NCBI GenBank assembly: GCA_964236535.1
Contig: CAXSEF010000013.1
Coordinates: 1 to 55,149 of the forward strand
Direction: 5' to 3'
Origin: CAXSEF01 sp964236535
GTDB lineage: Bacteria; Pseudomonadota; Alphaproteobacteria; Acetobacterales; Acetobacteraceae
DNA length: 55,149 nucleotides
The stretch's first letter is position 1, and the number at the start of each line of letters is the position of its first letter. Positions 26,423 through 35,152 of this stretch are shown here, one piece after another. The notes below the pieces were generated by a model. That model was not told where the DNA came from, made no database searches, and worked only from the letters and a program-made list of their open reading frames with translations. A program made the position numbers and the translations under genes.

Positions 26423-27126
26423 TGACCCCGAGCAACCGGTGCCGGCTTGGCACGCTGTCCGAGACCACCATCAGTCATGTCGGATGCGGTCTGGATGCCA
26501 CGCACTTTACGCAACCACTTACGGTGGTGGCGAAATGCCCAGCCTCCAGTGACGTTGCCTCGGGTCATCGCCCGGCCGGTGCCGCGGATCCAGATACCGG
26601 CGTAAATGTGCACCAGGATGATAGAAATCGAGAAAATCGCAGCAACCGAATGGAACAGCACTGCCCATCGCTTGAGATCGATGCTGGTGTAAGCGTAGAA
26701 GTACTGGTCCCAGATCACCAACCCGGTGACCAACATTATCCCGATCAGGGCGGCCTGCCCCCAGAAGACGCCCTTCTGTCCGGCATTGTACTTGCCGAGT
26801 TCAGGCAGACGCTCATGGCGATTGGTTACCACATCACCGATGTGCATAGACCAGTCCACGTCATCACGGTTCGGCAAGTTCAGGCGCCAGAACTGCAACA
26901 GAAGCCCGAAGAAACTTGCCGCCAGCACAACGCCGAACCAGGGATGGATGGCACGTGTGCCTTGGCCGCCGCCAAACAGCCCCGACAGGAAGAACATATA
27001 TGGCGAGAACATCGCCAACCCACTGAGCGTCAGCAGGGTGAACAGGATCGCGGTTGCCCAGTGGTTGACTCGTTGAAAACCGCTGTAGCGCGGGACGTAG
27101 ACAAGTTCCTGACCGGCGGCCTTCAA
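26419..27126 (-). CDS. fdnI: formate dehydrogenase cytochrome b556 subunit
   Basis: 235-aa integral membrane subunit that carries electrons from formate oxidation to the quinone pool and anchors the complex in the inner membrane. Four hydrophobic helices are visible, starting FQRVNHWATAILFTLLTLSG. The heme-ligand histidines are expected in VNHW, IHPWFGV and the last helices (LFHSVAA, LVHIYAG). A C-terminal tail GGWAFRHHRKWLRK is cytoplasmic-like. The start is TTG at 27126, overlapping the fdnH stop (TTGA). There is no alternative start codon before the conserved VNHW, so the TTG is well supported. Confidence 0.93.
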   Translation of the reverse strand: MKAAGQELVYVPRYSGFQRVNHWATAILFTLLTLSGLAMFSPYMFFLSGLFGGGQGTRAIHPWFGVVLAASFFGLLLQFWRLNLPNRDDVDWSMHIGDVVTNRHERLPELGKYNAGQKGVFWGQAALIGIMLVTGLVIWDQYFYAYTSIDLKRWAVLFHSVAAIFSISIILVHIYAGIWIRGTGRAMTRGNVTGGWAFRHHRKWLRKVRGIQTASDMTDGGLGQRAKPAPVARGH

Positions 27127-28073
27127 TGCAGGCCACCCGGCGGTGGCGTGGGATCGGTATGGCTAGCAGATCCTGTTGGCTGATGCTCGACCATCTCCAC
27201 AGCCTCCTCCTCGTCTTCGGTCTCCACTTCGTTGGGACCAACGGTGATGTAGTGCAGGAAGCCGCCAACGGTGGCGAACGCCAGGGTGGCAAGGCCAAAC
27301 ACCTTGAACCCGCCCTTCCAGAACTGCACCAGTGGACTGATCCGCGGCTTGTCAGGCAAGCCCGCATACAGGCTGGGCTGGTCGTTGTGATGCAGCACAT
27401 ACATGACGTGGGTACCACCAACGCCTGCCGGATTGTATAGGCCGGCGTTCTCAAACCCCCGCGACTTCAGGTCGATGATGCGCTCATCCGCATGCTCGAT
27501 CATCGCTTCCTTGGTGCCGAACATGATCGAGCCGGTTGGGCACGCCTTGGCGCAGGCCGGCGCCTGGCCCACGGCGACACGATCCGAACACAGCGTGCAC
27601 TTGTAGGCCTTACGGTCCTCCTGCGAGATGCGGGGAATGTTGAACGGGCAACCCTTGATGCAGTAGCCGCAGCCGATGCAGTTCTCTTCAACGAAATCGA
27701 CGATTCCGTTCTGATACTGTACGATGGCGCCCGGGGACGGACATGCCTTGAGGCAACCTGGGTCGCTGCAGTGCATGCAACCATCCTTGCGGATCAACCA
27801 TTCGAGGTTGCCGTCAGGATTCTCGTGTTCCGTAAACCGCATAAGAGTCCAGGTCTTCGGCGTCAGGTCGTGCGGATTCTCGTAATTGCCGACATTGACG
27901 CCGACATCCTCGCGAAGGTCGTTCCATTCATCGCAGGCGGCCTGACAAGCCTTGCAGCCAATGCACTTGGAGACATCGATAAGCTTGGCCACCTCCGCCT
28001 TGGTGCGAATGTCGGGTGGTTGCTCGGTAGACGCTGAGCGCTGGCGGACGTCAAGAGAACTGTAGTCAGCCAT
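27123..28073 (-). CDS. fdnH: formate dehydrogenase iron-sulfur subunit
   Basis: 316-aa electron-transfer subunit with four [4Fe-4S] clusters. The cysteine groups are CIGCKACQAACDEW, CMHCSDPGCLKACP, CIGCGYCIKGCPFNIPR and CTLCSDRVAVGQAPACAKAC. A single membrane-spanning helix near residues 255-280 (FGLATLAFATVGGFLHYI) anchors it on the periplasmic side, as in FdnH. No signal peptide; export is with the Tat-tagged partner FdnG. An acidic C-terminal tail (EVETEDEEEAVEM) is present. It is separated from fdnG by 170 bases containing a stem-loop. Confidence 0.95.
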   Translation of the reverse strand: MADYSSLDVRQRSASTEQPPDIRTKAEVAKLIDVSKCIGCKACQAACDEWNDLREDVGVNVGNYENPHDLTPKTWTLMRFTEHENPDGNLEWLIRKDGCMHCSDPGCLKACPSPGAIVQYQNGIVDFVEENCIGCGYCIKGCPFNIPRISQEDRKAYKCTLCSDRVAVGQAPACAKACPTGSIMFGTKEAMIEHADERIIDLKSRGFENAGLYNPAGVGGTHVMYVLHHNDQPSLYAGLPDKPRISPLVQFWKGGFKVFGLATLAFATVGGFLHYITVGPNEVETEDEEEAVEMVEHQPTGSASHTDPTPPPGGLH

Positions 28074-28187
28074 TTTCTAGGTCCTGACCCACAGAGAAAA
28101 GCCAGAGGTCTGCTCCAGGCCTTGTAAGCGATAGCCCACAGGAAACCGAGCCCCCGAACCCTTATGTGAAAAACTTATCAAGCCGAT

Positions 28188-28206
28188 CCAGGGCTGACTG
28201 CCCTGG
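28188..28206 (-). promoter_or_regulatory. stem-loop between fdnG and fdnH
   Basis: Perfect 7-bp stem CCAGGGC/GCCCTGG with a 5-base loop. On the coding (reverse) strand it lies about 37 bases after the fdnG stop, and a five-T stretch (AAGTTTTTC) follows after another dozen bases. It could attenuate transcription or protect the fdnG mRNA end. Nothing else is recognised in the 170-base gap. Confidence 0.5.
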
Positions 28207-28243
28207 TTGTTCGGGAACGGCGCCCTAGTCTTGCCTGCTTCCA

Positions 28244-31200
28244 TTACACCGACACCCTGTCCATCGGCGGTGTCGTCGGCTCGATATTGACTAGCCACGC
28301 CTTGAACTCTGGAGTCTCGGTGTTGGCATCGCCAACAACGGGGGTAAGTGAGTTCGGACCCCAGCCCTTCTTGGTCGTCCCGGTGAAGCCGAAGTGGTGC
28401 GGGATACCGACCACGTGAACGGGAGTGCCGTCGCACATCAGCACCTTGATACGCTTGGTTACCACCGCCTTGGCCTTCAGCTCACCGCGTGGGCTCCAAA
28501 CCCTGACCCAGCCACCCTTGACGATCTTCTGCTGGGCCGCGAGCTGCTCGGAGATTTCCACGAAAAATTCCGGCTGCAGGATCGCGTTGATCCGGCTGTG
28601 CTTGGTCCAGAAATGGAAGTGCTCAGTCAGCCGATAGCTCGTGGCAACAAACGGATAATCCTTCGACGTGCCAAGCTGCGCCAGATCGTCCTTGAAGATA
28701 CGGCTTGCCGGATTGCCGCGGATCTTCGGAGCCATCAGGTTCACAACCGGCGATTCGAACGGCTCGTAGTGCGATGGGAACGGTCCGTCGCGCATCAGGT
28801 CGCGAGTCCAGAGCCGGGCGACCCCTTCCTCGTTGAGGATGAACGGCCCAATGTTCTTGTCCGGCGCGACATTAACGCCATAGTCCGGCACGTCGAAACC
28901 GACCCACTGAGTACCGTTCCACTCGATGAGCTTGTTTTTCTCCGACCATGGCTTTCCGGCCGTGTCGCAGGACGCACGGTTGTAAAGGATCCGCCGATTG
29001 GCCGGCCACGCCCAGGCCCAGTTCGGCGCAATGCCACGTCCGCCTGGGTCGTTGCTGTCGCGGCGCGCCATCTGGTTGCCACGCTCGGTATAGCAGCCCG
29101 AATAGATCCAGCAGCCGCAACCGGTAGTGCCGTCGTCGCGAAGCTGCGCGAAACCGTCTACCTGCTTGCCAGCGGCGAGCGTGACGCCCGCCGAGTCGAC
29201 GATCTTTTCGATGGTGTAGCCGCTGATCTCGCGCGCCAACTCGTCCGCGCGGGGTGCCTCTGGCACCTCGTAGTTCCAGGTGAGATTGAGGATCGGGTCA
29301 GGAAACGCCCCGCCCTCCTTCTTGTAAAGGTCACGCAGTCGCGAGTGGATCCCCGCCATGATCTCGATGTCCGGGCGTGCCTCCGCTGGCGGCAACTGCG
29401 CTGGCCAGTGCCACTGCAGCCAACGCGAGGAATTGGACAGCGAGCCCTCGTCCTCGGCGAAGCAGGTCGTCGGCAGTTCGAACACCTCGGTTTGGATCAC
29501 CGTCGGGTCGACCGGGTTGTAGTCTCCGTGATTCTCCCAGAATCGCGCAGTCTCGGTTTGCAGCGGGTCGATAACCACGAGGAATTTCAACTTGGCCAAG
29601 CCTGCTGCCATCTTCGCGCGGTTCGGGAACGTCATCAGCGGATTAAAGCCCTGGATCACGTAGCCGTTTATCTTGCCCTGGAAGGCAAGGTCAAACGCCC
29701 GCATGACATCGTAATATGGCAGGTCGAGCTTGGGGAGCCAGTCGTATGCCCAGTCGTTCTCCTTGGTCGCCGCAGGGCCAAACATTGCCTTCTGGAACGA
29801 GACAAAAAACTTGCCGTAGTTCTGCCAGTACGAAGTCTGCCCCGGACGCAACGGCTTAAACTGCCGCTTCTCCATGTAGGAGGCGTAGTTCGGCTCCTTC
29901 TCGGTAGGCAGGTTCAGGTAGCCCGGCAGCAGATTGCTCATGAGGCCGAGATCGGTCAGCCCCTGGATGTTAGAGTGCCCGCGCAGCGCGTTCATTCCGC
30001 CACCGGGCTGTCCGATGTTGCCCAGCAACGTCTGCACGATGCACATGCTACGGATGTTCTGCGAGCCCTTGCTATGATGGGTCCACCCCAGGGCATAGAG
30101 CGAGGTCATCACCCGCTCCGGCGTCGAGGTGGAGCTCATCAGCTTGCAGATCTCGAGGAACTTGTCCTTGGGCGAGCCGCAGATCCGCTCGACCATCTCG
30201 GGTGTGTAGTCGGCGACGTGAGTTTTCAGTAGCTGGAACACCGAGCGTGGGTGCTGCAACGTATCGTCGACCACGGCATAGCCGTCTGGCCCAATCTCGT
30301 AGGTCCAGGTGGTCTTGTCGTAGTCGCGCTTGCTCTCGTCGTAGCCGGTGAACAGCCCTTCCTGGTAGCCGAAACCCTTGTCCACCACGAAGGCGGCATT
30401 GGTATAGTTTTTGACGTAATCGTGCTGGATCAGGTCGTTGTCGAGCAGGTACTTCGTAACCCCGTTGAGGAAGGCGATGTCCGAGCCCGGTCGGATCGGG
30501 CAGTAGATGTCTGCAACCGACGCCGTACGAGTGAAGCGGGGATCGACGACGATCAGCCGGGCGTTGTTACGCGCCTTGGCCTCGACCACCCACTTGAAGC
30601 CGCAGGGATGCGCCTCGGCGGCATTGCCGCCCATGACAACGACAACATCCGCGTTCTTGATGTCCATCCAGGTGTTGGTCATCGCGCCGCGGCCGAATGA
30701 TGGAGCCAAACTGGCTACCGAAGGGCCGTGTCATATTCGGGCTTGGTTATCGAAAACTAGGGCACCCGTGCTACGCACCACCTTATAGGTAAGGTAGGCG
30801 GTCTCGTTGGTCGTCGCGGAGGCTCCCAGAAAGCCGGTGGTTATCCAGCGATTGACTGTGAGATCACCATTCTTGGCGACAAAATTCCTGTCCCGGTCGT
30901 CCTTCATCAGCCGAGCAATGCGATCCAGCGTCCAGTCCCAGCTAACGCGCTTAAACTCCGCAGTACCAGGCGCGCGATACATCGGGTGCTTGGTGCGTGT
31001 CGGAGAATGCACAAAGTCGAGTAGCGCCGAACCCTTCGGACAGAGCGTGCCACGGTTGACCGGGTGATCGGGGTCACCCTCGACGTGCAACACGGACGGA
31101 ACATCGTTCTTCGCCAAATCGCCAAGGCTATACATAATGATGCCACAGGCAACCGAGCAGTACGGGCAGATATTGCGCACCTCACGGGTCTGCTCGAGCT

Positions 31201-31327
31201 TGTAGGCTCGAACCGAGGCTGCTGCGGCCGGCTCGAGCGCACCAAAGCCCAGCGAGCCCATGGTGGACACAGCGAGGCCTGCGCCGACACTCTTCATCAG
31301 CGTGCGCCGACTCAGTTGTACTGTCAC
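28244..31327 (-). CDS. fdnG: formate dehydrogenase-N catalytic subunit, selenocysteine-containing
   Basis: 1027-residue molybdopterin/tungstopterin oxidoreductase that oxidises formate to CO2 in the periplasm. The reading frame is interrupted by a single TGA at 30731-30733 (codon 199), flanked by VFDNQARI and HGPSVASLAPSF. This is exactly where FdnG/FdoG carry selenocysteine, so the codon is read as Sec. A GTG at 31327 with GGAG eight bases upstream starts the protein at a Tat signal (SRRTLMK then a hydrophobic stretch). An N-terminal [4Fe-4S] site is at CPYCSVACG (about residues 61-69), with the last ligand in RGTLCPKGS. Conserved VVVMGGNAAEAHP and the C-terminal dinucleotide-binding domain follow. 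Downstream are fdnH, fdnI and fdhE. Translation requires SelA, SelB, SelC and SelD, which are not in this window. Confidence 0.95.
30702..30733 (-). promoter_or_regulatory. bacterial SECIS element of fdnG
   Basis: Immediately after the UGA the RNA folds as GG, bulged U, AGCC, loop AGUUU, GGCU, CC. Counting from the U of UGA as 1, the bulged U is base 17 and the loop G and U are bases 23 and 24, the same positions known to be bound by SelB in the E. coli formate dehydrogenase elements. Match in position and structure was read directly; function is inferred from the family. Confidence 0.92.
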
Positions 31328-31657
31328 GGGCTCAACTCCAACGGCTCGAACTGAAACAATATGGCCACCTTGGATGCGCCGCAGTGCAACATCGGTCAAC
31401 CACTTTGTAGACGAAATAGGATGCACCCGGCTGGGCGCAAGGCTGGATTCCCGCCTGCTGCCGGGACGACGGCCGGAGTTCTCGGCCTGCTCGGCGGGTT
31501 CGACTAGGTGACGTAAACGCCGAGCATCAGCCCCCACTGCCGGCTGCTATCATCCGCCTGCTGAGTTCAGACCAGTGCGCCTGCTGCAATCGGGGAAGTC
31601 GCCGGGCCGGCACCTTGGGGGATCAGTGTGGGGTGTTGATCCATCCTGGCTGACGCT
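31328..31657 (-). other. fdnG upstream region, no gene seen
   Basis: 330 bases between the fdnG start and the small secreted protein. The open frame running into fdnG from 31537 lacks coding character above the GTG. It presumably holds the operon promoter, but no motif was clear enough to mark. Confidence 0.5.
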
Positions 31658-32095
31658 TCAATGCGGTTCAGGCGAGCTCGGCACTGTGCCAGCGGGGCCG
31701 GGCTGGCGTGTCGGCAAGGGGGTTCCCGGATCCATACCAGGCGACTGGCTGTTGGTTGCCGGCACCTTGGCCTGCTGCGCCGCGTGTTGCTGGTCGGATT
31801 TCTGCTCCCCCGGGGCGTTCGCCGAGGCGCCTTGGGTGCGCGAGACCGGCGCCCAACTCCAGCCGTCCGGCCCGCTGCGACCCTTGTCGGACATCGTGTC
31901 GGCACCCTTGATCGGATCTGCGGCCGCTGCGGCGCCGCTGCGGTTTTGCGCGCCATCCGCCGTGCTGGTGGGTGCCTGCGCCTGCGCCGTCGCGACAATC
32001 CCGGAGCCGGCAAGCAGGATGACCGCGACTGCGGCGAAAACCGGCCGGGCGCCTCGTCGCGGGCCGGCGCCCGTCTGCTGGACCTTACAATGCAT
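31658..32095 (-). CDS. small secreted low-complexity protein, unknown function
   Basis: 145-aa protein I do not recognise. It has a clear signal peptide: a basic start (MHCKVQQTGAGPRRGARP), hydrophobic core AAVAVILLAGSGIVATA and a likely cleavage after AQAQA. The mature part is about 100 residues rich in Ala, Pro, Gln, Ser and Gly without cysteine or a domain signature, ending PAGTVPSSPEPH. A good ribosome site (TAGGAG, seven bases) precedes the ATG at 32095. It is 330 bases upstream of the fdnG start on the same strand, so it could be an upstream member of that operon or independent. Confidence 0.6.
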   Translation of the reverse strand: MHCKVQQTGAGPRRGARPVFAAVAVILLAGSGIVATAQAQAPTSTADGAQNRSGAAAAADPIKGADTMSDKGRSGPDGWSWAPVSRTQGASANAPGEQKSDQQHAAQQAKVPATNSQSPGMDPGTPLPTRQPGPAGTVPSSPEPH

Positions 32096-32438
32096 GGGCA
32101 GCTCCTAATGCGGGACTGGCAAGAAATGGTTCGTCGGCCACATCCAGAGTGGTACGGCGCAGTGGCGTCGCCAACGCCTTGCCGACGTCGCGCCCTGTCG
32201 TTGGGGGTCGGGCGTCACAGTTCTGGTCGGAACCGTAAATGGTCCGTCCTCCAGGCGTGCAACCCCCGAGGTATAACCTGGACAGGTCGATCCGCAAAGC
32301 GTGACCCGAACGGCAAGTCCTGCCAGGTCGGCGACGTCGGCGTTCGTGCGGATCTAACCCCGACGGGCTAACGCCTTGAAGGCGGGGACAGAACCCTGGC
32401 CTATCCTGACTAGGCGCTGGCCTTGTTTCTGGCGGCAA
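32096..32438 (-). other. intergenic region, no gene seen
   Basis: 343 bases between the small secreted protein and the DUF2125-like gene. No coding frame, RNA gene or repeat was recognised. It includes the promoter region of the secreted protein by position. Confidence 0.5.
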
Positions 32439-33446
32439 TCACTCCGGCACCGGCACCCAGTCGAGCGGCGGCGTGCGCAGCAACGGGATGCGTCCGGCCA
32501 ACAGCACGCCGTCCTGCCAGCGGAGCGGCAGTTCGACACTGGCGGAGCCGTCATCGTCGTGCTGCGCCATCAGCCCCAGCACGGCCTTTGTCGCACGAGC
32601 GGTACCCTGGCCGATCGTGCCGGCTGCGGCGAGTCGGTCGAGTCCGTCGGCGTAGCCGCTCAGCCGCACTGTCCCGGTGGCACGCGGCTGCAGGGCGGCG
32701 TCGAGGCTGAGCGTGGCGCTGCCGGTGGCGGCGAGACCGCCCCAGCGCGCCGCGATGTCCTGCAGCACCAGCCTGCCGCCATGGTCGCGCCAAGCGGAGG
32801 CGAGCACCGCGGGCGAAGCGTCGTTCGGGTCGCCGACTGCGCCCTCGATGGCACCGTCGAGGGCCAGGCTGGACAGGGCGCCAGGCAGACCGGAGACGCT
32901 CGCGTCGGTCGCGGCGAAGCGAACCGCCGCCTCGCCGCGGCGGGCGGCGGAGTGCAGCGTCAGGTCGAGCGACAGCGTGCCGGCGGCAGCCGTGGTGCCC
33001 GCGCCGGCCAGGCGGAGCGCGCTCGCGGTCGCCGTGATTCTCGCGTCTGGCGAAGCGGCAAGCGGCACTGCGATGCGGGCGTCATGCGACTCCAGCTCGA
33101 GCGGCGGCAGCATCCCCAGCCGGAGCTGCTGCGCCCCATCGGGCCGCAGCAGCAGGGTGCTCGGACTGAGCGGGCGCAGGACCAGTTCCAGGGTCGCAGC
33201 GGTCCAGCCCAGCCCGCCCGCCAGCGGCCCGCGCGCCCGGGCCAGCGCGATGTCGGTCAGCACCAGGCCGGCCTGCAGCGGGAAGCCCGAGCGGGTCGCG
33301 GGGCCGTGGCGGACCACCCAGCCATCCGCCGTACGGTCGGCGATCCAGGCGTCGAGGCCGGCCGAGAGACGCCGCTCCGCGACCAGCCAGGCGACGGGCG
33401 GCACGAGCAACAGGAGCAGCAGGATGGCGGCGAGGGCACGCTTCAT
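32439..33446 (-). CDS. DUF2125-like membrane-anchored protein
   Basis: 335-aa protein with one N-terminal membrane segment (ALAAILLLLLLVPPVAWLV) and a long exported region. The pattern SGFPLQAGLVLTDIAL and repeated short beta strands rich in Leu, Ala and Ser match the alphaproteobacterial DUF2125 family of unknown function, structurally reminiscent of AsmA-like envelope proteins. The ATG at 33446 directly precedes the hydrophobic segment; the longer frame upstream is noise. It is divergent from the cbpA-cbpM pair with 91 bases between starts. Confidence 0.75.
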   Translation of the reverse strand: MKRALAAILLLLLLVPPVAWLVAERRLSAGLDAWIADRTADGWVVRHGPATRSGFPLQAGLVLTDIALARARGPLAGGLGWTAATLELVLRPLSPSTLLLRPDGAQQLRLGMLPPLELESHDARIAVPLAASPDARITATASALRLAGAGTTAAAGTLSLDLTLHSAARRGEAAVRFAATDASVSGLPGALSSLALDGAIEGAVGDPNDASPAVLASAWRDHGGRLVLQDIAARWGGLAATGSATLSLDAALQPRATGTVRLSGYADGLDRLAAAGTIGQGTARATKAVLGLMAQHDDDGSASVELPLRWQDGVLLAGRIPLLRTPPLDWVPVPE

Positions 33447-33537
33447 CTTCGGAGTGTAGCAAAGTGCGGCGGGGCGTGGCTGCCGCCTTGCCTGACGGTC
33501 GCGGCAACTCTGGCGGTGCTGGCGCGTGGCAGGCAGC

Positions 33538-34527
33538 ATGGCCGAGGACGATCCGTACCGCATCCTGGGTGTCGCGCGCGATGCGAGCGCCGACGACATC
33601 CGCCGCGCCTTCCGCAGCGCGGCGAAGCAGCACCACCCCGACCTGCACCCCGGCGACAAGACCGCCGAAGCGCGCTTCAAGTCGCTCAGCGCCGCCAACG
33701 AGCTGCTCGGCGACGTGGAGCACCGCGCGCAGTTCGACCGCGGCGAGATCGACGCCGAGGGCAACCCACGCCAGCGACCGCCGCCACCTGGGGCCGGCGC
33801 TGGCGCGGAACGCACTTTCTATCGCGGCTTCGCCGACCAAGCCGGCCCCAGTCAGTATTCGGCGCGCGGCAAGCCGGGACACGGCAGGGCGGGCGAGGAC
33901 CCGCTGTCGGAGGACGAGCTCGGCGACATCCTGGGCGCGTTCTTCCGCGGGGGTGCGGGCGGGGAGGGGTCGCAGACGATGCGGATGCGCGGCGAGGACC
34001 GCCAGTACCAACTTGACGTGGCGTTTCTCGACGCGGTGCGTGGGGTGACGACACGGCTGACCCTGCCCGGCGGCAAGTTCCTCGACGTCGCCATTCCGGC
34101 AGGGCTTGAGGACGGCCAGGTGCTGCGGCTGCGCGGGCAAGGGGGTACCGGGCGGGGCGGCGAGGCGGACGGCGACGCGCTGATCGCGGTCGCAGTGCTG
34201 CCCCACCCGCTGTTCCGCCGCGACGGTCGCGACGTGCGCCTGGACCTGCCGGTCAGCATGCGCGAGGCGGCGCTTGGCGCACGGGTCGCGGTGCCGACGC
34301 CGGCGGGGACGGTGACGATGGCGATCCCCAAGCATTCCGAGGCGGGGGCTACGCTGCGGCTGCGGGGGCGGGGCGTGGTCGCGCTGGGCGCACGGCCGGC
34401 CGGCGACTGCCTGGTGACGCTGCGCCTGGTGCTGGGCCCGGTGGACGGTCGGCTGGAGGAGTTCCTGCGCGGGTGGGAGCAGCCCGGCTTCGATCCGCGC
34501 GCCGCAATGGAGGCGGAAGGCGCATGA
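33538..34527 (+). CDS. cbpA: CbpA-type DnaJ co-chaperone
   Basis: 329-aa Hsp40 protein that stimulates DnaK ATPase activity. The J domain is DPYRILGVARDASADDIRR with the HPD motif in KQHHPDLHPGD (about residues 34-44). A glycine-rich linker follows; there is no CxxCxGxG zinc finger, which separates it from DnaJ. The two C-terminal beta domains begin DVAFLDAVRGVTTRLTLPG and LRLRGQGGTGRGG. An in-frame GTG four codons earlier exists, but the ATG at 33538 is preferred because it begins right at the J domain. It overlaps cbpM by four bases (ATGA). Confidence 0.92.
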   Translation: MAEDDPYRILGVARDASADDIRRAFRSAAKQHHPDLHPGDKTAEARFKSLSAANELLGDVEHRAQFDRGEIDAEGNPRQRPPPPGAGAGAERTFYRGFADQAGPSQYSARGKPGHGRAGEDPLSEDELGDILGAFFRGGAGGEGSQTMRMRGEDRQYQLDVAFLDAVRGVTTRLTLPGGKFLDVAIPAGLEDGQVLRLRGQGGTGRGGEADGDALIAVAVLPHPLFRRDGRDVRLDLPVSMREAALGARVAVPTPAGTVTMAIPKHSEAGATLRLRGRGVVALGARPAGDCLVTLRLVLGPVDGRLEEFLRGWEQPGFDPRAAMEAEGA

Positions 34528-34835
34528 TCACGCTGACCATGGTGTGTGCGAGCGTTGACGGACTGGCCCCGGACGAGCTGCAGCGTTGGGTGTCGCTGGA
34601 GTGGGTGCGACCGCACCAGGTTGCCGGCGACTTCGCCTTCGCCGACGTCGACATCGCCCGGGTGCGGCTCATCGTCGAGCTGCGCCAGGCGCTGGAAGTG
34701 GATGAGCGGGCGATGCCGGTGGTGCTTGGGCTGCTCGACCAGCTCTACGACGAGCGGCGCCGGATGCGGCGGCTGTGCGAGGTGATCGAGCGGGCGGGCC
34801 TTGCGGACGGGGTGCGCCAAGTGCTTCGCACCTGA
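34524..34835 (+). CDS. cbpM: chaperone modulator CbpM
   Basis: 103-aa MerR-like helical protein that binds the J domain of CbpA and inhibits it. Recognised by small size, the segment ELQRWVSLEWVRPHQ, the RVRLIVELRQALEV helix and the C-terminal LLDQLYDERRRMRRL, and by its position overlapping the cbpA stop. The overlap implies coupled translation and a fixed ratio of regulator to chaperone. Confidence 0.88.
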   Translation: MITLTMVCASVDGLAPDELQRWVSLEWVRPHQVAGDFAFADVDIARVRLIVELRQALEVDERAMPVVLGLLDQLYDERRRMRRLCEVIERAGLADGVRQVLRT

Positions 34836-34859
34836 CGACGGCGCGGTTGTTGGTGCGGC

Positions 34860-34935
34860 CGGAGACCCTGCCTCTGGACTGCGAAGGGTGACGGCCAAGG
34901 GTTCCAGCGGCCTGCTCAGGCCATCGGACGGGCCG
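34860..34935 (-). repeat. possible relic of the intergenic palindromic repeat
   Basis: GAGACCCTGCCTCTGGACTG, then AAGGGTTCCAGCGGCC and CTCAGGCC, occur in the same order and orientation as in reverse copies of the repeat family (compare R9), with the central part deleted. Similarity is short and may be chance. The rest of the gap to 35152 shows nothing recognisable. Confidence 0.35.
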
Positions 34936-35152
34936 GACGAGGAGTGCCGCCCTGGACCGGTGCTTCCGACGGATCGCACGGCGCGCGCCAGGGATGGAAG
35001 GCGCGGCGTCGTGGTTGCCGGTGAAGACTGGTGGCGGTCCGCTGCAGCGCCTAGACAGGCGCCATAGCGGCCACATACGGCACCTGCCCGCAGGCCTGCG
35101 CCGTGGGCAGGACCTGTGCCCGGGTGGCTTCCTGCCAGGAAAGTGTGCGGCC

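Noticed and set aside
28394..30232. 612-codon open frame opposite fdnG
   Set aside because: High-GC antisense shadow; fdnG has unambiguous domain evidence and the antisense product has no recognisable motif.
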